Positions 13,459-13,628 of a DNA stretch of 13,628 nt are shown here, piece by piece. This DNA comes from Limisphaerales bacterium (GTDB taxonomy: Bacteria; Verrucomicrobiota; Verrucomicrobiia; Limisphaerales; UBA11358): the NCBI GenBank assembly GCA_027451565.1, contig DAIDJC010000055.1, positions 1-13,628 of the forward strand, given 5' to 3'. The notes below the pieces were generated by a model. That model did no database searches. It saw only the letters and a list, made by a program, of their open reading frames with translations, and was not told where the DNA came from. Every line of letters starts with the position of its first letter. Within the stretch, counting starts at the first letter, position 1. The position numbers and the translations under genes are program-made.

Positions 13459-13628
13459 GTGCTCGATATTAAACTAATCCGCGAAAAAACCAACCACGTT
13501 CGTGAGCGGCTGGCCAGTCGGGGTGCCAAAGACGAACAACTCCTGGATGGAATCCTCACCGCAGACGCCCAACGGCGTGAAACTTTGGCTGAACTGGAGT
13601 CCCTCAAATCCACACGAAATCGTGTTTC
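13459..13628 (+). CDS. serS: Seryl-tRNA synthetase, N-terminal part (cut by window end)
   Basis: The first 56 codons and two bases of a gene that continues beyond the window. The translation begins MLDIKLIREKTNHVRERLAS and continues with RGAKDEQLLDGIL, DAQRRETLAELESLKSTRNRV. This is the SerRS N-terminal tRNA-binding arm: the MLD.K.IRE start, then a long antiparallel coiled coil with the D..RR....E.E.LK..RN signature. SerRS charges tRNA-Ser (and tRNA-Sec) in the cytoplasm. The GTG at 13459 is the start, because the family N-terminus begins there and an in-frame TAA lies six bases upstream. The catalytic domain is outside the window. It is divergent from the small membrane protein gene. Confidence 0.93.
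   Translation, partial: MLDIKLIREKTNHVRERLASRGAKDEQLLDGILTADAQRRETLAELESLKSTRNRV

Noticed and set aside
1..13628. CRISPR arrays, tRNA or rRNA genes, insertion sequences, phage genes
   Set aside because: No spaced direct repeats, cloverleaf sequences, transposase motifs or terminal inverted repeats were seen on either strand.

Overview
The window looks like a piece of a Verrucomicrobiota chromosome, most plausibly near Pedosphaera/Limisphaera (former subdivision 3). The evidence is a PEP-CTERM secreted protein with the verrucomicrobial LLNV...WWND-type start, a secreted Kelch protein ending in the 'LSW...YQVQATTNL...W...FYR' tail common in that phylum, many GTG/TTG starts, weak or absent Shine-Dalgarno sequences, and moderate GC. 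This placement is from family resemblance read by eye; no database search was run.

Layout. 7-771 (+): PEP-CTERM protein, followed by a clear rho-independent terminator (808-848). 772-1165 is a 394-bp non-coding stretch. 1166-2851 (+): recN, DNA repair ATPase. 2887-5169 (-): one continuous reading frame joining a HAD-type phosphatase domain to a complete apolipoprotein N-acyltransferase (Lnt). recN and the fusion converge with 35 bp between them. 5191-6723 (+): polytopic membrane protein resembling GT-C glycosyltransferases, starting 21 bp from the likely start of the divergent HAD-Lnt gene. 6739-10083 (+): 1114-residue secreted Kelch/GalOx-C-like/FN3/Ig protein with an internally duplicated domain, 15 bp behind the membrane gene. 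10299-10871 (+): Maf nucleotide pyrophosphatase, followed by a hairpin with a later T-run. 11000-12370 and 12382-12942 (-): M20 dipeptidase and LeuD, a probable two-gene operon. 13041-13388 (-): small conserved-looking membrane protein. 13459-end (+): start of serS (seryl-tRNA synthetase), cut by the window edge.

How the genes relate. This is mostly a housekeeping and envelope neighbourhood: lipoprotein maturation (Lnt), possible sugar transfer at the membrane, two exported proteins, DNA repair, nucleotide-pool or septum-related Maf, leucine biosynthesis, peptide turnover and translation. I see no mobile element, CRISPR array, tRNA or rRNA.

Best candidates for novelty. (1) The HAD-Lnt fusion; this HAD type is familiar to me as the N-terminal half of UbiA-type prenyltransferases, not of Lnt. 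(2) A repeated start-site geometry, TANNNT followed by exactly six bases and then the start codon, with no Shine-Dalgarno, at serS, maf and the GT-C-like gene. It suggests leaderless transcripts. The 10084-10298 gap (215 bp) holds only the weak maf promoter candidate.
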